In this document: positions 48,600-59,800 of the stretch, piece after piece
How positions within the stretch are numbered: the stretch's first letter is position 1
Layout of the letters: every line of letters starts with the position of its first letter
Assembly (NCBI GenBank): GCA_027313705.1
Contig: DAHVDE010000005.1
Span: 44,520 to 108,519, forward strand
Direction: 5' to 3'
Length of the DNA: 64,000 nucleotides
From: Actinomycetota bacterium
GTDB lineage: Bacteria > Actinomycetota > Actinomycetes > Streptosporangiales > Streptosporangiaceae
Made by a program: the position numbers and the translations under genes
The notes under the pieces: model-generated
The model's database searches: none
The model's input: only the letters and a program-made list of their open reading frames with translations
What the model was told of the DNA's origin: nothing

Positions 48600-48833
48600 G
48601 GCGTGAAGTCTGGAACGGAACAACTTACACCGCATGGCAGTCGAGTGACTCTCAGTTGAACGACAAGAGAAGGTCTGCTACCACACCAGAAACAGCCTGC
48701 CGGCAGCTCTCCTGAGTCGCCTAGTGTATGGCCGGCATTTACCGTTCATTCATGTTCCAGTCGGTTAGTTGTCGCCTGCGGTGGCTAGCGTCGATGCGGG
48801 CAATGGCGCTGACCAGCGGATGCGAGGCTGCGA

Positions 48834-50225
48834 ATGACCGGGATCAACGATGCGGCGGCCGGAGGTCAGCCGGCTGACCTGATCGCTGCCATGGACGAGG
48901 CATCACTTGGCCGGTCTCATCTGCGGGCCGTTGTCGCCTCAGGAATGGGGTTCTTCACCGATGCGTACGATCTCTTCGTCATCGGCATCGCGTCGGCGCT
49001 GATCGCCAAGGACTGGAACGTCAGCCCCGACCGGCTGGCGATACTGAACAGCACGATGCTAGGAGCGGCTTGCCTGGGTGCCTTCGTGCTCGGCCGGTAC
49101 GCCGACAAGGCGGGCCGCAAGCGGGTGTACCGGCTGGTCGCCCTGATCATGATCGTCGGAGCACTCGGGTCGGCGCTTTCCCAGTCATACTGGATGCTGA
49201 TCGCCTTCAGGTTCGCGCTCGGCTTCGGGGTCGGCGGCGACTACCCGGTCAGCGCGGTGATGGTCAGCGAGCACGCCAACAGGAAAGACCGCGGCAAGCT
49301 GGTCGGGATGGTGTTCGGAACGCAGGCACTCGGCCTGATGGTGGGCCCGCTCGTCGCGCTGGCCCTGCTCGGATCGGGCGTCAGCGACGACATGGCCTGG
49401 CGGGTGCTGCTCGCGCTCGGCGCCGTGCCTGCCGCCGCGGTGATCTACTTGCGCAGCAAGATGCCTGAGTCACCGCGCTTTAATGCCCAGGTGCGCGCCG
49501 CGCGCGCGGTGCCTGCGGGCTCTGGCCAGCAAGCTTCCGGCCCGCGCCAGTCCGGATTGCGCGCGATCCTGGCCGACCGCAGGTGGCTGATCACGCTGGC
49601 AGGGACGGCCGGCTGCTGGTTCCTGCTCGACTACGCCTACTACGGCAACACGATCTCGACGCCGCAGATCCTCACCCTGATCTCGCCGACCGCCTCGACC
49701 ATGACCAAGATCGCCATTCAGCTCGCGATCTTCGCCGTCGCGGCCGTGCCTGGATATCTGCTGGCGATCGCGCGGCTCGACCGGATGGGCCATCGTAAGC
49801 TCCAGCTCGTCGGCTTCGCGGCCATGGGACTGTGCTTCCTGGTCATCGGCGCGGTTCCCGGCCTGACGACCGATATCCTGCCGTTCCTGCTCGTCTACGG
49901 CGTCAGCTATTTCTTTACCGAATTCGGTCCCAACATGACCACGTTCGTGCTGCCAAGCGAGCTTTTCCCGACCGCCATGCGCACCACCGGCCACGGCATC
50001 TCCGCCGGCGTCGGCAAGCTGGGCGCCTTCGTCGGGGTCTTCCTCTTCCCGCTGCTGCAGACCTCGCTTGGCCTGCGCGGCACGCTCCTGCTCACGGGAG
50101 TTATCTCGCTGCTTGGCCTGGCCCTCACGCGGGTGCTGCCAGAGCCGGCCGGCCTCAGCCTCGACGACATCGCCCGCGGCCAGTCAGGCGAAGTGACGGC
50201 CGGTCAGGAGCCCGCCCTCATCTAG
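48834..50225 (+). CDS. MFS transporter, phosphate:H+ symporter (PHS)-like
   Basis: Twelve transmembrane helices. The N-terminal AVVASGMGFFTDAYDLFVIGIA and GRYADKAGRKRVYRLV, then RFALGFGVGGDYPVSAVMVSE, PAAAVIYLRSKMPESPRF and the central EFGPNMTTFVLPSELFPTAMRTTGHGISAG block match the PHS family, known from Pho84-like phosphate:proton symporters. Other substrates of the same fold, such as organic acids, are possible. It diverges from the ABC importer operon by 234 bp. Confidence 0.8.
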   Translation: MTGINDAAAGGQPADLIAAMDEASLGRSHLRAVVASGMGFFTDAYDLFVIGIASALIAKDWNVSPDRLAILNSTMLGAACLGAFVLGRYADKAGRKRVYRLVALIMIVGALGSALSQSYWMLIAFRFALGFGVGGDYPVSAVMVSEHANRKDRGKLVGMVFGTQALGLMVGPLVALALLGSGVSDDMAWRVLLALGAVPAAAVIYLRSKMPESPRFNAQVRAARAVPAGSGQQASGPRQSGLRAILADRRWLITLAGTAGCWFLLDYAYYGNTISTPQILTLISPTASTMTKIAIQLAIFAVAAVPGYLLAIARLDRMGHRKLQLVGFAAMGLCFLVIGAVPGLTTDILPFLLVYGVSYFFTEFGPNMTTFVLPSELFPTAMRTTGHGISAGVGKLGAFVGVFLFPLLQTSLGLRGTLLLTGVISLLGLALTRVLPEPAGLSLDDIARGQSGEVTAGQEPALI

Positions 50226-50253
50226 GCTGCGCCGCAGGGCGCGGATTGCTGGT

Positions 50254-51366
50254 TCAGCTCTTCCGCATGACAGCCCGAGCCTGGCCGGCGATCTCGATGT
50301 CCTCACGCGCGGTGATGCGCAAGGTCGTGACGCGCGCGCCTGCCGCGGACAGGTTCTCGTCGGCGCTCGCGCCTGCATTGCGCCCGGAATCGATAGCCAC
50401 GCCGAGGAAGGCCAGCCGGGCGGCGGCGCCTGCCCTGGTCGCCGCGTCGTGCTCGCCGACTCCCCCGGTGAACACCAGCACGTCAAGACCGTTCATGGCG
50501 GCCGCCATTGCCGCGACCTCGCCGGCCAGCCGGTGCAGGTACACCTCGACCGCCACCTTCGCCTGCTCGTTGCCAGCCGCCGCGGCGGCTCGGATGTCGC
50601 GCAGGTCGCCCGACCCGCCCGGCAGGTCGGCCAGGCCCGCCAGCCCTGACCTGGTTTCCAGTCCGTCAGCGAGTTCCGCCAGGCCGATACCGCCGCGCTG
50701 AGCCAGCCACAGGATCAGGCCAGGATCCACGCTGCCGCTTCGCGTCGCCATCACCAGGCCTTCGAGCGGAGTGAAACCCATCGTCGTGTCCGTGCAGATA
50801 CCATCGCTGACCGCCGCAAGCGATGCGCCGGCGCCGAGGTGACAGGTGACGATCCTGGTCCTGCCGGTGAGTTCGGCCGCCCGCCTGGACGCGTACGCGT
50901 GCGACAGCCCGTGGAAGCCGTACCTGCGCAGGCCGAACCGCCTGGTCCAGGCCGCAGGCAGCGCGTAAAGCGCCGCCTGCGGCGGCAGCGTGGCGTGGAA
51001 TGCCGTGTCGAAGCAGGCCACGCAGGGCACGCCGGGCAGCAGCCTGCGCACAGCTCGCAGGCCGGCCAGCGCCCTGTGCTGGTGCAAGGGAGCGAGTTCG
51101 CCAAGGCCGGCGATCTCGCCGGCGACTGCGTCGTCGACAAGGACAGGGCCGGTGAAGACCGAACCGCCGTGCACCACCCGGTGCCCGGCGACAAAGATCC
51201 CTGCCTGCGCGGTGAGAAACGAGCCGAGTTCAGCGTGGTCGGGGCTGCCATCCCAGCGGTCAAGTTCAAGCGCGGCGGTGACCTGGTCATCGTCGTCAAG
51301 GACGCTGACCTTGAGGCTGCTCGAGCCCGCGTTGACGACGAGAACGGTCAACGCATGCCCGGCCAC
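50254..51366 (-). CDS. ackA: acetate kinase
   Basis: Motifs in order: [11 protein letters not shown] near the N-terminus, [68 protein letters not shown] and the C-terminal [11 protein letters not shown]. It makes ATP from acetyl phosphate and ADP (reversible). GTG at 51366 lies inside the end of the phosphoketolase gene (19-nt overlap), so translation is coupled. With phosphoketolase it forms the energy-yielding arm of the phosphoketolase pathway. Confidence 0.95.
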   Translation of the reverse strand: MAGHALTVLVVNAGSSSLKVSVLDDDDQVTAALELDRWDGSPDHAELGSFLTAQAGIFVAGHRVVHGGSVFTGPVLVDDAVAGEIAGLGELAPLHQHRALAGLRAVRRLLPGVPCVACFDTAFHATLPPQAALYALPAAWTRRFGLRRYGFHGLSHAYASRRAAELTGRTRIVTCHLGAGASLAAVSDGICTDTTMGFTPLEGLVMATRSGSVDPGLILWLAQRGGIGLAELADGLETRSGLAGLADLPGGSGDLRDIRAAAAAGNEQAKVAVEVYLHRLAGEVAAMAAAMNGLDVLVFTGGVGEHDAATRAGAAARLAFLGVAIDSGRNAGASADENLSAAGARVTTLRITAREDIEIAGQARAVMRKS

Positions 51367-53732
51367 TTCCAGTTGGTCACCTCGGGCAGGTCCTCGCCAT
51401 GCTCACGGGTCCAGGCGCGGTGCCTGGTGAGGGTATCGGCCATGAGCTGGCGCATCCGGCCCGCCCGCTGGTCGAGTCCTGGCACCCGGTCGATCACGTC
51501 CATGACCAGGTGGAAACGGTCCATGTCGTTCATCACCACCATGTCGAATGGCGTCGTCGTGGTGCCCTCTTCCTTGTAGCCGCGAACATGGAAGTTGTCG
51601 TGGCCTGCCCGCCGGTAGGTAAGCCGGTGAATGAGCCACGGATACCCGTGATAGGCGAAGATCACCGGCGTATCGGTGGTGAACAGCGCGTCGAAGGCAG
51701 CGTCGCTCATGCCGTGCGGATGCTCGGTCGCAGGCTGAAGCCGCATCAGGTCGACGACGTTGACAACCCTGACCCGCAGGTCAGGCAGGTGCTCGCGCAG
51801 TATGCTCGCCGCTGCGAGCACTTCGAGCGTGGGCACGTCTCCCGCGCAGCCGAGTACCACGTCTGGCGCGGCGCCGTCGCCGTCAGTGCTGGCCCATTCC
51901 CAGATGCCCGCGCCCCTGGTGCAATGCAGCACGGCGTCGTCCATGCCGAGCCAGTCGGCTGACGGCTGCTTGCCTGCCACGATCACGTTGACGTAATTCC
52001 TGCTGCGCAGGCAATGGTCGGCGACGGACAGCAAGGTGTTCGCGTCTGGCGGCAGGTAGACCCTGATGACCTCGGCTTTCTTGTTCATCACGTGGTCGAT
52101 GAAGCCAGGGTCCTGGTGCGAGAACCCGTTGTGATCTTGCTGCCATACATGCGAGGTCAGCAGGTAGTTGAGCGAGGCCACCGGGCGCCGCCAGGCAAGC
52201 TGCCTGGACACCTTCAGCCACTTGGCGTGCTGATTGAACATCGAGTCGACGATGTGCACGAAGGCCTCGTAGCAGGAAAACCAGCCGTGCCGCCCGGTGA
52301 GCAGGTAGCCCTCCAGCCAGCCTTCACAGGTGTGCTCTGACAAGATCTCGACCACGCGGCCATCGGGCACCAGGTTCACGTCGACAGGAAGCGTGCTCTC
52401 CTCCCAGGTCTTTCCCGTTACCTCCAGCAGCGCGCTGAGCCGGTTGGACTCAGTTTCGTCTGGGCCGAAGACCCTGAAGTTGCGGTGCCCGGCATTGCAG
52501 GCCATCACGTCGCGGAGGAACCCGCCGAGCACGCGCGTCGGCTCGGAGACTTGCGCACCTGGCGCGGTCACCGGCACCGCGTACTCGCGGAAGCCAGGCA
52601 GGTCAAGGTCGCGCAGCAGCAGGCCGCCATTCGCGTGCGGGGTCGAGCCGAGCCGCGCCTCGCCGGAAGGGACCAAGCCAAGGAGATCAGGGCGCGGTGC
52701 GCCGCTTTCGTCGAAGAGCTCGCCTGGCCGGTATGACCTCAGCCATTCCTCGAGTTGCCGCAAGTGCTCGGGGTTAGCGCGTACCTCGGGCAGCGGCACC
52801 TGGTGCGCTCGCCAGGTGCCCTCCACCGGCAATCCGTCCACGAACTTGGGTCCGGTCCAGCCCTTGGGCGTGCGCAGCACGATCATCGGCCACCTGATCC
52901 CCGGCCGCGCCTGGCCCGTTCTCGCCTGCTCCCAGATGGCCCCGATCCTGGCGACCGCGCGGTCAAGCGCCACCGCCATCGCCTGATGCATCGTGGCGGG
53001 GTGCTCGCCAGACACGAACGCAGGCTCATAGCCGTAGCCGCGCAGGAGCGCGTCAAGTTGCTCGTCGCCGATCCTGGCCAGCACGGCGGGATTGGCGATC
53101 TTATATCCGTTCAGGTGCAGGATCGGGAGCACCGCCCCGTCCGCGGCCGGGTTGAGGAACCTGTGCCCGTGCCAGCTTGCGGCCAGCGGCCCGGTCTCCG
53201 CCTCGCCATCCCCGACGACGCAGGCGACAATCAGGCCGGGGTTGTCGAATGCGGCGCCGAACGCGTGCGACAGCGAGTAGCCAAGCTCGCCGCCCTCATG
53301 GATCGAGCCAGGCGTCTGTGGCGCCACGTGGCTCGGCACTCCGCCGGGAAAGGAGAACTGCTTGAACAGGGTCGCCATCCCGCGCGCGTCCATGGTGACG
53401 CTCGGATAGATCTCGGTGTAGCTGCCGTCGAGCCAGGTGCAGGCCAGCGCGGCCGGACCGCCGTGACCCGGCCCTATCACGCACATGAGGCTCGCGCCAG
53501 ATCGCGAGATCACCCGGTTAAGGTGGGCCCAGATGAAATTCAGGCCAGGCGAGGTACCCCAGTGGCCGAGCAGTCGCGGCTTGATGTGCTCGGGCCGCAG
53601 CGGGCTGGTGAGCAGAGGATTGCCCATCAGGTAGATCTGCCCGGCGGCCAGGTAGTTCGCCGCCCGCCAGTAACGGTCAAGCGTGGCCGCCTCATCGGCT
53701 GTCAGTTCCTTTCCTTTCCTTTCCGACAGCAC
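51348..53732 (-). CDS. xfp: xylulose-5-phosphate/fructose-6-phosphate phosphoketolase
   Basis: The 794-residue TPP enzyme shows [49 protein letters not shown], the TPP motif [13 protein letters not shown] with [10 protein letters not shown], and [23 protein letters not shown]. It cleaves xylulose 5-phosphate or fructose 6-phosphate to acetyl phosphate and an aldose phosphate. GTG at 53732 (with GAAGGGA upstream) starts just before the conserved [15 protein letters not shown] block. Acetyl phosphate feeds the coupled ackA. Confidence 0.95.
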   Translation of the reverse strand: MLSERKGKELTADEAATLDRYWRAANYLAAGQIYLMGNPLLTSPLRPEHIKPRLLGHWGTSPGLNFIWAHLNRVISRSGASLMCVIGPGHGGPAALACTWLDGSYTEIYPSVTMDARGMATLFKQFSFPGGVPSHVAPQTPGSIHEGGELGYSLSHAFGAAFDNPGLIVACVVGDGEAETGPLAASWHGHRFLNPAADGAVLPILHLNGYKIANPAVLARIGDEQLDALLRGYGYEPAFVSGEHPATMHQAMAVALDRAVARIGAIWEQARTGQARPGIRWPMIVLRTPKGWTGPKFVDGLPVEGTWRAHQVPLPEVRANPEHLRQLEEWLRSYRPGELFDESGAPRPDLLGLVPSGEARLGSTPHANGGLLLRDLDLPGFREYAVPVTAPGAQVSEPTRVLGGFLRDVMACNAGHRNFRVFGPDETESNRLSALLEVTGKTWEESTLPVDVNLVPDGRVVEILSEHTCEGWLEGYLLTGRHGWFSCYEAFVHIVDSMFNQHAKWLKVSRQLAWRRPVASLNYLLTSHVWQQDHNGFSHQDPGFIDHVMNKKAEVIRVYLPPDANTLLSVADHCLRSRNYVNVIVAGKQPSADWLGMDDAVLHCTRGAGIWEWASTDGDGAAPDVVLGCAGDVPTLEVLAAASILREHLPDLRVRVVNVVDLMRLQPATEHPHGMSDAAFDALFTTDTPVIFAYHGYPWLIHRLTYRRAGHDNFHVRGYKEEGTTTTPFDMVVMNDMDRFHLVMDVIDRVPGLDQRAGRMRQLMADTLTRHRAWTREHGEDLPEVTNWKWPGMR

Positions 53733-53951
53733 CGCCTCAGTCCCTTCCCCGTCGCGTGGTCTGCTGCTCTCGGCGAAACCTCCGCCGCCCAGGTTAGCCC
53801 TTGGCCAGTGGCGTGGGCACATGCTCATACGAGGCTTTTACTCCGGCTTGAACTCTGCGCCAGACTAAGTGGCGGGTTCACGGTCCTGGGCACGAAGGCA
53901 TCTCCGGCAGGCGAGGCTAGGACGAAGCAGCGGCATAAGGCGGCGGATCAG

Positions 53952-55325
53952 ATGCGGAAAGACGTCACCGACAAGGGCGAACTTGGCCGGTACGTAGGGA
54001 AGATCAGGGCGGTGCTCGGCGACCCGCGGCTGCGGGAGGCACTGGAGCGGGCCGCCGCGCAGGTACCGGGAGACGCGGCGTCGCGGGACAAGATCGACGC
54101 GCTGCTCGGACAGGACCTCGACTCGATGCCTTCCTCTGGCGGTGCCGGCGCCGGGGTTCCCTATCTGGCCCGCTCACCGCTGGTGAGCATGGTTCAGAGC
54201 CGGGTCGAAGAAGCGCTGGCCGAGTCAGGTGTGCGGGACGCCAGCCCGCGGCGGCCGCGCTGGCTGGCATGGCTGGCATGGCTGGCCCGTGCCGTCAAGG
54301 GCGACGTGCACCTCGAACCGGGCTCGTTCACGCCCGAAGACCCCGACTGGTACGTCGCCATCGCCAAGGGCGTGCTCGAGCGGCTGGCCGAGGGCAACGC
54401 GCCATTTAACGCCAAGCCTGCCGAATATGACGAGATGCGAGATGATGCCAGGCTCGTGGTGGTCGGTGACTGGGGAACCGGGCTGCCCAGGGCGCGGGCG
54501 GTCGCGGCGCTGATGCAGCAGAAGGTCGCCGAGGCGCTGGCGGCCGGGCGTCAGGTACATGTGGTGCACCTGGGTGACGTCTATTACGCAGGCTTCGAGG
54601 ACGAAGACCGCGTGCGGTTCCTTGACTTGTGGCCGGTGACCGCGGCACAGGCAGGCGCGGGAGTGACGTCCTGGTCGCTTAACGGCAACCACGACATGTA
54701 CAGCGGCGGCTTCGGTTACTTCGGCACGCTCCTCGCCGACCCCAGGTTCGGTCACCAGCGGTCGCCTGACGGCAATACGACCAGTTACTTCCGGCTCAGG
54801 TCACCATCGTGGGACTTCGTCGGGCTGGACACCGCCTGGGACGCCGACGTCGTCTCAGCCGGGCAGATCGCGGTTCTGCACGATCCGCAGGCCAGTTACG
54901 TCGCCAGCGTCGCCGCGGCGTCCGAGCGCAGGCTGGTGCTGTTCAGCCATCACCAGCTGGTGTCTTTTTACGACAAGGCCGATATCGGTACCTTGCTCCC
55001 CGATGATCTCGCGCCGGTACTCGGCGGCGACCGGGTCACGGCGTGGTGGTGGGGGCACGAGCACCGGGCGATCACCTATGAGCCGGCGTCCGGTGTCAGG
55101 TTCCCCAGGTGCCTGGGCAACGGCGGGGTGCCGATCCTGCCCGACCCGGACCCGCCGGCCGGGGCCAGCCCCGCCATCACCTGGCACAGCACGCGCACCG
55201 TGCACGAGGATGGCCAGAACTGGACCAGGTTCGGTTTCGCCGTGCTCGACCTGCGGCCCGACCGGATCGAGGTCGCCTATATTGACGACGACGGCTACGT
55301 CGCCCGCACCGAGACAATCACCTGA
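53952..55325 (+). CDS. calcineurin-like metallophosphoesterase
   Basis: An Ala/Arg-rich helical N-terminal part of about 170 residues, with a repeated WLAWLAWLARA stretch, precedes the phosphoesterase domain. All metal-binding motifs are present: VVVGDWGTG, HLGDVYYAG, NGNHDMYSGG, FSHHQLVS and WWWGHEH. The substrate (phosphoprotein, nucleotide or phospholipid) is unknown. ATG at 53952 is the best of several starts; the reading frame stays open upstream. It diverges from xfp and is followed by 288 bp without a gene before the biosynthetic cluster. Confidence 0.8.
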   Translation: MRKDVTDKGELGRYVGKIRAVLGDPRLREALERAAAQVPGDAASRDKIDALLGQDLDSMPSSGGAGAGVPYLARSPLVSMVQSRVEEALAESGVRDASPRRPRWLAWLAWLARAVKGDVHLEPGSFTPEDPDWYVAIAKGVLERLAEGNAPFNAKPAEYDEMRDDARLVVVGDWGTGLPRARAVAALMQQKVAEALAAGRQVHVVHLGDVYYAGFEDEDRVRFLDLWPVTAAQAGAGVTSWSLNGNHDMYSGGFGYFGTLLADPRFGHQRSPDGNTTSYFRLRSPSWDFVGLDTAWDADVVSAGQIAVLHDPQASYVASVAAASERRLVLFSHHQLVSFYDKADIGTLLPDDLAPVLGGDRVTAWWWGHEHRAITYEPASGVRFPRCLGNGGVPILPDPDPPAGASPAITWHSTRTVHEDGQNWTRFGFAVLDLRPDRIEVAYIDDDGYVARTETIT

Positions 55326-55613
55326 CCAGGTGAGCCCTGGCCTTGCGAAACTAAGACAAACTCCCCCCATGTCGCGGCCTCAGCTCGTGAGCTGTCCAAG
55401 GGACTTGAGTTCGACTTGGGGCCGGGCCGTCCCTGCGCGCGGAAAGGTGTCGGCGAGCGTGGCGCGCGACAGCGTGCCCGCGGCGCCGCCCGCGAAGATC
55501 GCGGCCAGTTCGCGCCGGTCAGCGAGCGGTGACACGAGGGCCAGGCGCAAGGTCGTCCTCGGGCGGCAACTTGACTGGTATCCACCATTTACTGTTCCGC
55601 TAAAATACGACTT

Positions 55614-57203
55614 ATGAAGGACGTTGATGATCAGAAGTATCTCCGTTCGAATGTGATCATCGAAGGACTGGTAGACCGGTTCTACGCCTGGCTGCATACC
55701 GTCGCTCCGGCTCAGGCGGCGCTGAATCTGGCCACTGTGCAGGTACCGCTGCTTGAGTCCTTCGTGCGAGCACCGCAGGTACATGCGGCTGCTTGCGCCA
55801 ACCCCAGCCTGCGCGGCGGCTATTTCGTCAACCTGCCAGGGAAGGTCGCCGAGATACAAGCACTCATCGCGTCGATCAAGCGGGACCGCGCGCCGATGTT
55901 CGAGCTCGCCGCCGCGATAGCCGAGGGTGAGGATCTGGTACGGAAGAAGGCGACCGGCTTCGACCTGACTCCGCTCTATTCTGAACTGCCCGCGCCGCTT
56001 AACGGCCTGGTAGAGATCGCTTATGACACCAGCAACCAGGCGTCAATCCACTTCCTTGAGGCTCTCGCCTACGCGAGCGATTACTACGACGAAGGGCGGC
56101 AGTCCGTCCAGCTGTCGCTGGACACCGGGGTGGAACGCCCGTTCGTGCTGAGCACGCCGCGGCTGCCAGGTCCAGGCAATCTCGACCTTGCGCTTCCCTT
56201 CAGGCATCGGGGCATCGAGGCGCTCGCGAAGGCCAGGATCACGCCAACTACGTCGGCTGCGCTGCGCGAGGCGCTGGAACTTGACGACGCCCGCGCGGAA
56301 CTGCTCGAGACGTTCCTGACCGACCGGCCCGCACAGAGCCAGGATCGCCACATCGCCTCGGGCGGCCGTGCCCGCTACTTCGGGCACGCCTGCCTGGTAC
56401 TGCAGACGCCGCAGGCATCACTGGTGACCGACCCGATGATCAGTACCTACAACCAGCTTGGTGACCGTTACACGCTCGACGACCTGCCCGATTTCATTGA
56501 CCTGGCCCTCATTACGCACGGCCACCAAGATCACATCGTGCTCGAGACGTTGCTTGCGCTTCGCGGGCGAATAGGAGCAGTGGTCGTGCCGCGCTCGTCC
56601 CGAGGTAACCTTTGCGACCCTTCGATGGGCCTGTATCTGCGCCGGGTCGGCCTCCCCGTCATCGAGGTCGACAACTTCGACGAGGTTCCCTTCGAGGGCG
56701 GAAAGGTTACTGCCACGCCGTTCCTCGGCGAGCATGCCGACCTTGACATCCGGGGCAAGGCCACCTACTGGGTGAACCTGGCCGGCAAGAACCTGTTTAT
56801 CGGAGCGGACTCTTCAGGCATCGACCCGGTGCTCTACAGGTACATCCGCCGCCACCTTGGCCGGGCAGACATGGCCTTCCTCGGCATGGAGTGCGATGGT
56901 GCACCGCTCACCTGGCTGTACCAGGCGCTGCTAACCATGCCGGTGAGCAAGAAGATGAGCGACTCACGCAAGCTCTCCGGCTCGAACGCGGCTCAGGCAG
57001 CCCAGATCGTCACCGAGCTTGAGGCAGCTGAGGCATACATCTACGCCATGGGCGAGGAAAGCTGGCAGGGGCACATCATGGCGACCAGTTACGACAGGGA
57101 GACCTCTTACCAGTTCAGGCAGATAGCCGACTTCATGGACTGGTGCAAGCAGCGGGACCTGCCTGTCGAGCACTTGTACGGCAGCCGAGAATGGCGCTGG
57201 TAA
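55614..57203 (+). CDS. CmlA-type diiron beta-hydroxylase for carrier-bound amino acids
   Basis: At 529 residues it matches the length and layout of CmlA (532), which beta-hydroxylates a PCP-bound amino acid in chloramphenicol synthesis. An N-terminal arch domain (RSNVIIEGLVDRFYAWLHTVAPAQAALN, and ERPFVLSTPRLPGPG) precedes a metallo-beta-lactamase fold. That fold carries the cluster THGHQDH (His302, His304, Asp306, His307), Glu373 in LGEHADLD and Asp399 in GADSSGID. The MECDGAPLTWLYQALL and KLSGSNAAQAA blocks are also kept. It likely acts on an aminoacyl-PCP of an NRPS in this cluster. It converges on the carbamoyltransferase, stop to stop. Confidence 0.88.
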   Translation: MKDVDDQKYLRSNVIIEGLVDRFYAWLHTVAPAQAALNLATVQVPLLESFVRAPQVHAAACANPSLRGGYFVNLPGKVAEIQALIASIKRDRAPMFELAAAIAEGEDLVRKKATGFDLTPLYSELPAPLNGLVEIAYDTSNQASIHFLEALAYASDYYDEGRQSVQLSLDTGVERPFVLSTPRLPGPGNLDLALPFRHRGIEALAKARITPTTSAALREALELDDARAELLETFLTDRPAQSQDRHIASGGRARYFGHACLVLQTPQASLVTDPMISTYNQLGDRYTLDDLPDFIDLALITHGHQDHIVLETLLALRGRIGAVVVPRSSRGNLCDPSMGLYLRRVGLPVIEVDNFDEVPFEGGKVTATPFLGEHADLDIRGKATYWVNLAGKNLFIGADSSGIDPVLYRYIRRHLGRADMAFLGMECDGAPLTWLYQALLTMPVSKKMSDSRKLSGSNAAQAAQIVTELEAAEAYIYAMGEESWQGHIMATSYDRETSYQFRQIADFMDWCKQRDLPVEHLYGSREWRW

Positions 57204-58868
57204 TCAGTTCTCGTAGAGCAGGCCATCCGACCACATGTAACGGGTACCGCCCCAGCGCGCGGCGGACGCGATGTCAGGAAAGAACCCGCTGCCATTGAAG
57301 TTCGCGCTGGTGTTGCATAGCACGGGAATGCCGCTGAGCTCGGCGTAGGCCTCGAGGATACGCGCGGTGGCACTGGCTGCTGACGGATCGATGGTTTGCA
57401 GCCGTGCCGTGCCGTCTAGGTGCAGGACGGCCGGAATACGCCCGGCCCACTCGGGGCGTGGCCGGTGCTCGAAGAGCATGTAGCGGTCGCTGATCCCCGG
57501 GCTGAACACCGCCGCGGCGCGCGAGGTCAGGCAGATCGGTGCCACCGGCCGGTATCCGGCGCGGCCCTTCATGAGGTTCAGCCGGTCCTTCATGCCGGGA
57601 TCGGTAGCGGGCGCGAGTATGCTCCGGTTGCCTAGCGCCCGCGGGCCGATCTCGGCCCGGCCGGACAGGACCACGACCGGCTCGCCCTCGGTGCAGAGCA
57701 GTTCGGCAAGCTGGCGTTCGCTGCACGGGCGTACCCGCCACTGCGCAGGAATATCTCCCTTGGCGAGCCGCGGGCCGCTGTAAACATCCCAGTCAAGCGC
57801 GAGATGACCGCCGCGACTGAACATCTCGCAGGTGGCTGTGCCGATGGCCGCGCCTGAGTCATTCGGGAACGGGGGAATCCATACATCCGCGAACAGGCCG
57901 CTGCCGCGAAGCTGGCTGTTCCATTTGATGTTCAGCGCGCAGCCGCCCGCGAGTACCAGATTGCGCCCCGCAGTTCCTGGTAGCGCGGAAAAGCTCCGTA
58001 TCAGGAGGTCACCGAGGTATGCCTGAAACGTGGCGATCAGGTCGGCATCGGACAGTCCTGGCAGCAGCTGGTCGCGATCGGCGGCGATCTTGTCGCTGAA
58101 CTCCATCGCGTTCTCCGGGGAGCTGCCAGGGAAGCTAGCCAGAACCTCGTCGAAGAGGGGAAATGCGTTTTCCTCGGCGCGGCCGAGCGCGGCGTAGGCC
58201 ATCGCCTTGCCGGCGATGGACAGGTGGTGCCGCATGACCTCGTCGGGAGAGAACCCGGCGGTGTCCTTCCAGAACGGCTCGAACCGCGAGCTGAACTCGC
58301 CGAAGATGTCACCGGTGAGCGGCAGCAGCGAGGTCACCGCCCGCACGCTGCGGTCCCGCGCGGTCACTTCGTACAACCTCGGCACCGTCCCGCCGTCCCA
58401 GACCAGCACGAGGGCGTCCTCGCCGCGTGCGGCGAACGGGCTGGAACAGTAGCCGCCGAGCAAGTGGTTGGCGACGTGGTGGTAGCTGACGTAGCCCTCG
58501 GCAGACGGGCTGAAGGAGTGCTGGCAGAAGGAGTACCGCGCGAGCGGATCCCCCGCGCCCGGACGATCCTGGTAGGGCGCGACGGGAAGGCCGAGCGGGC
58601 TACCGCCGCGCGCCCAGATCGAGGCGGGGTCCCGCACGTCGGTGTCGTCGATGCCCGCCACGAACCATCCGTCGACTACGAACTGGTCGACGTCCGATGA
58701 TTTCAGGCCCTCCGCCTCGAGCAGTCGTGTCACCTGCGAGAGATCGGCCAGCGAGCTGTAACGCGGGTTGTTTTCCAGCTTCTCGATCTCGATGCTGAAC
58801 ACCAGCCTGCTGCCATCGATGAGGGCGACGCCGGCGTCGTGAGAGAGCTTGATTCCGCAGATAAGCAT
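57204..58868 (-). CDS. carbamoyltransferase (TobZ/NodU family)
   Basis: The N-terminal YrdC-like/Kae1-like part begins [17 protein letters not shown], with a YHHVANHLLGGYCSSPF histidine motif and LVLAGGCALNIKWNSQL. The C-terminal part has the family signature EIGPRALGNRSILAPATDPGM. Such enzymes use carbamoyl phosphate and ATP to make carbamoyl-adenylate and place it on a hydroxyl group. A beta-hydroxy residue or Ser side chain is the likely acceptor. Its ATG lies 139 nt inside the end of the LLM gene. Length (554) is normal. Confidence 0.9.
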   Translation of the reverse strand: MLICGIKLSHDAGVALIDGSRLVFSIEIEKLENNPRYSSLADLSQVTRLLEAEGLKSSDVDQFVVDGWFVAGIDDTDVRDPASIWARGGSPLGLPVAPYQDRPGAGDPLARYSFCQHSFSPSAEGYVSYHHVANHLLGGYCSSPFAARGEDALVLVWDGGTVPRLYEVTARDRSVRAVTSLLPLTGDIFGEFSSRFEPFWKDTAGFSPDEVMRHHLSIAGKAMAYAALGRAEENAFPLFDEVLASFPGSSPENAMEFSDKIAADRDQLLPGLSDADLIATFQAYLGDLLIRSFSALPGTAGRNLVLAGGCALNIKWNSQLRGSGLFADVWIPPFPNDSGAAIGTATCEMFSRGGHLALDWDVYSGPRLAKGDIPAQWRVRPCSERQLAELLCTEGEPVVVLSGRAEIGPRALGNRSILAPATDPGMKDRLNLMKGRAGYRPVAPICLTSRAAAVFSPGISDRYMLFEHRPRPEWAGRIPAVLHLDGTARLQTIDPSAASATARILEAYAELSGIPVLCNTSANFNGSGFFPDIASAARWGGTRYMWSDGLLYEN

Positions 58869-59800
58869 GCCCGGTTACGCCCTTCATGCCTCGACAATAG
58901 GCCGGCGGCGACAGCCTCGAGTACCGCCTCGTCTCCGGCGTACGGCCCGTCAGGCCGCGGCCAGTGAGTGATCACATCCGTGAAACCGAGTTCCCCGGCC
59001 CGGCCGGCGGCATCGGCAAAGTAACCCGCGCTTGACAAGGAGAAAACCGGCGCGGCATCCAGCTGCAGGTATCTCGGCATCGTCGCCGGATCTCGGCCGG
59101 CCGCGTCAAGCGCATCCTTGAGCCTGCTGATTCCTTCGGCGACAGAGTCCCACCACCGGCGAAGGCCGTCGGCTTTAGTGCCAATCGTCACCCAGCCGTC
59201 GCCGAGCCGGGCGGCGAGCTCGATCGAGCGCTTGTGGTGGCCGGCGATGACGAAAGGCACCCTGGGCACCCGCACGCAACCTGGCAGGTTCCGCGCGTCG
59301 ACGGCCGTGTAGTACTTGCCGCGGAAGGTGACCCGGTCGGTGCGCAGGATCTCATCGAGCAGCTCGGCAAACTCGGCGAACCGGTCCGCGCGCTGCCAGG
59401 TGGTCAGCGGCGGGATACCAAGCACGGCGCTGTCGAAGCTGGTCGCGCCCGCGCCGGCACCGATCCCGAGTACGAGGCGCCCGCCAGATATGTCGTCGAG
59501 GGCAGTCAGCTGGCGCGCGAAGCTGACCGGGTGCCTGAAGTTCGGCGACGCTACCAAGATGCCGAGCTCGATCCGTGAGGTCACCCCCGCAGCCGCCGTA
59601 AGCGTCGGCACGGCGTCGAACCACGGGCCATCAACCAGAGTGCGCCAGCCCAGGTGATCGTAGGTCCAGGCGTGGTCAAAGCCGTACTCTTCGGCCAGCC
59701 GCCATCGCCGCGCCGCCCGTGCCCAGCCTTGATCGGCGAGAATCACGATGCCGAACCGCACATCGGGCTTGCTAACGGGCGGGTTATCGAAGGCGTTCAC
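58730..59800 (-). CDS. LLM-class flavin-dependent oxidoreductase
   Basis: The sequence starts [35 protein letters not shown] and has [38 protein letters not shown] and [25 protein letters not shown]. These are the luciferase-like monooxygenase (F420 or FMN) family landmarks. GTG at 59800 overlaps the NRPS stop (GTGA), so translation is coupled. The C-terminal 45 residues lie over the carbamoyltransferase start and look unlike the family. A frame shift near 58905 would instead end the protein at about PIVEA. Its role in tailoring is unknown. Confidence 0.75.
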   Translation of the reverse strand: MNAFDNPPVSKPDVRFGIVILADQGWARAARRWRLAEEYGFDHAWTYDHLGWRTLVDGPWFDAVPTLTAAAGVTSRIELGILVASPNFRHPVSFARQLTALDDISGGRLVLGIGAGAGATSFDSAVLGIPPLTTWQRADRFAEFAELLDEILRTDRVTFRGKYYTAVDARNLPGCVRVPRVPFVIAGHHKRSIELAARLGDGWVTIGTKADGLRRWWDSVAEGISRLKDALDAAGRDPATMPRYLQLDAAPVFSLSSAGYFADAAGRAGELGFTDVITHWPRPDGPYAGDEAVLEAVAAGLLSRHEGRNRACLSAESSSLTTPASPSSMAAGWCSASRSRSWKTTRVTARWPISRR

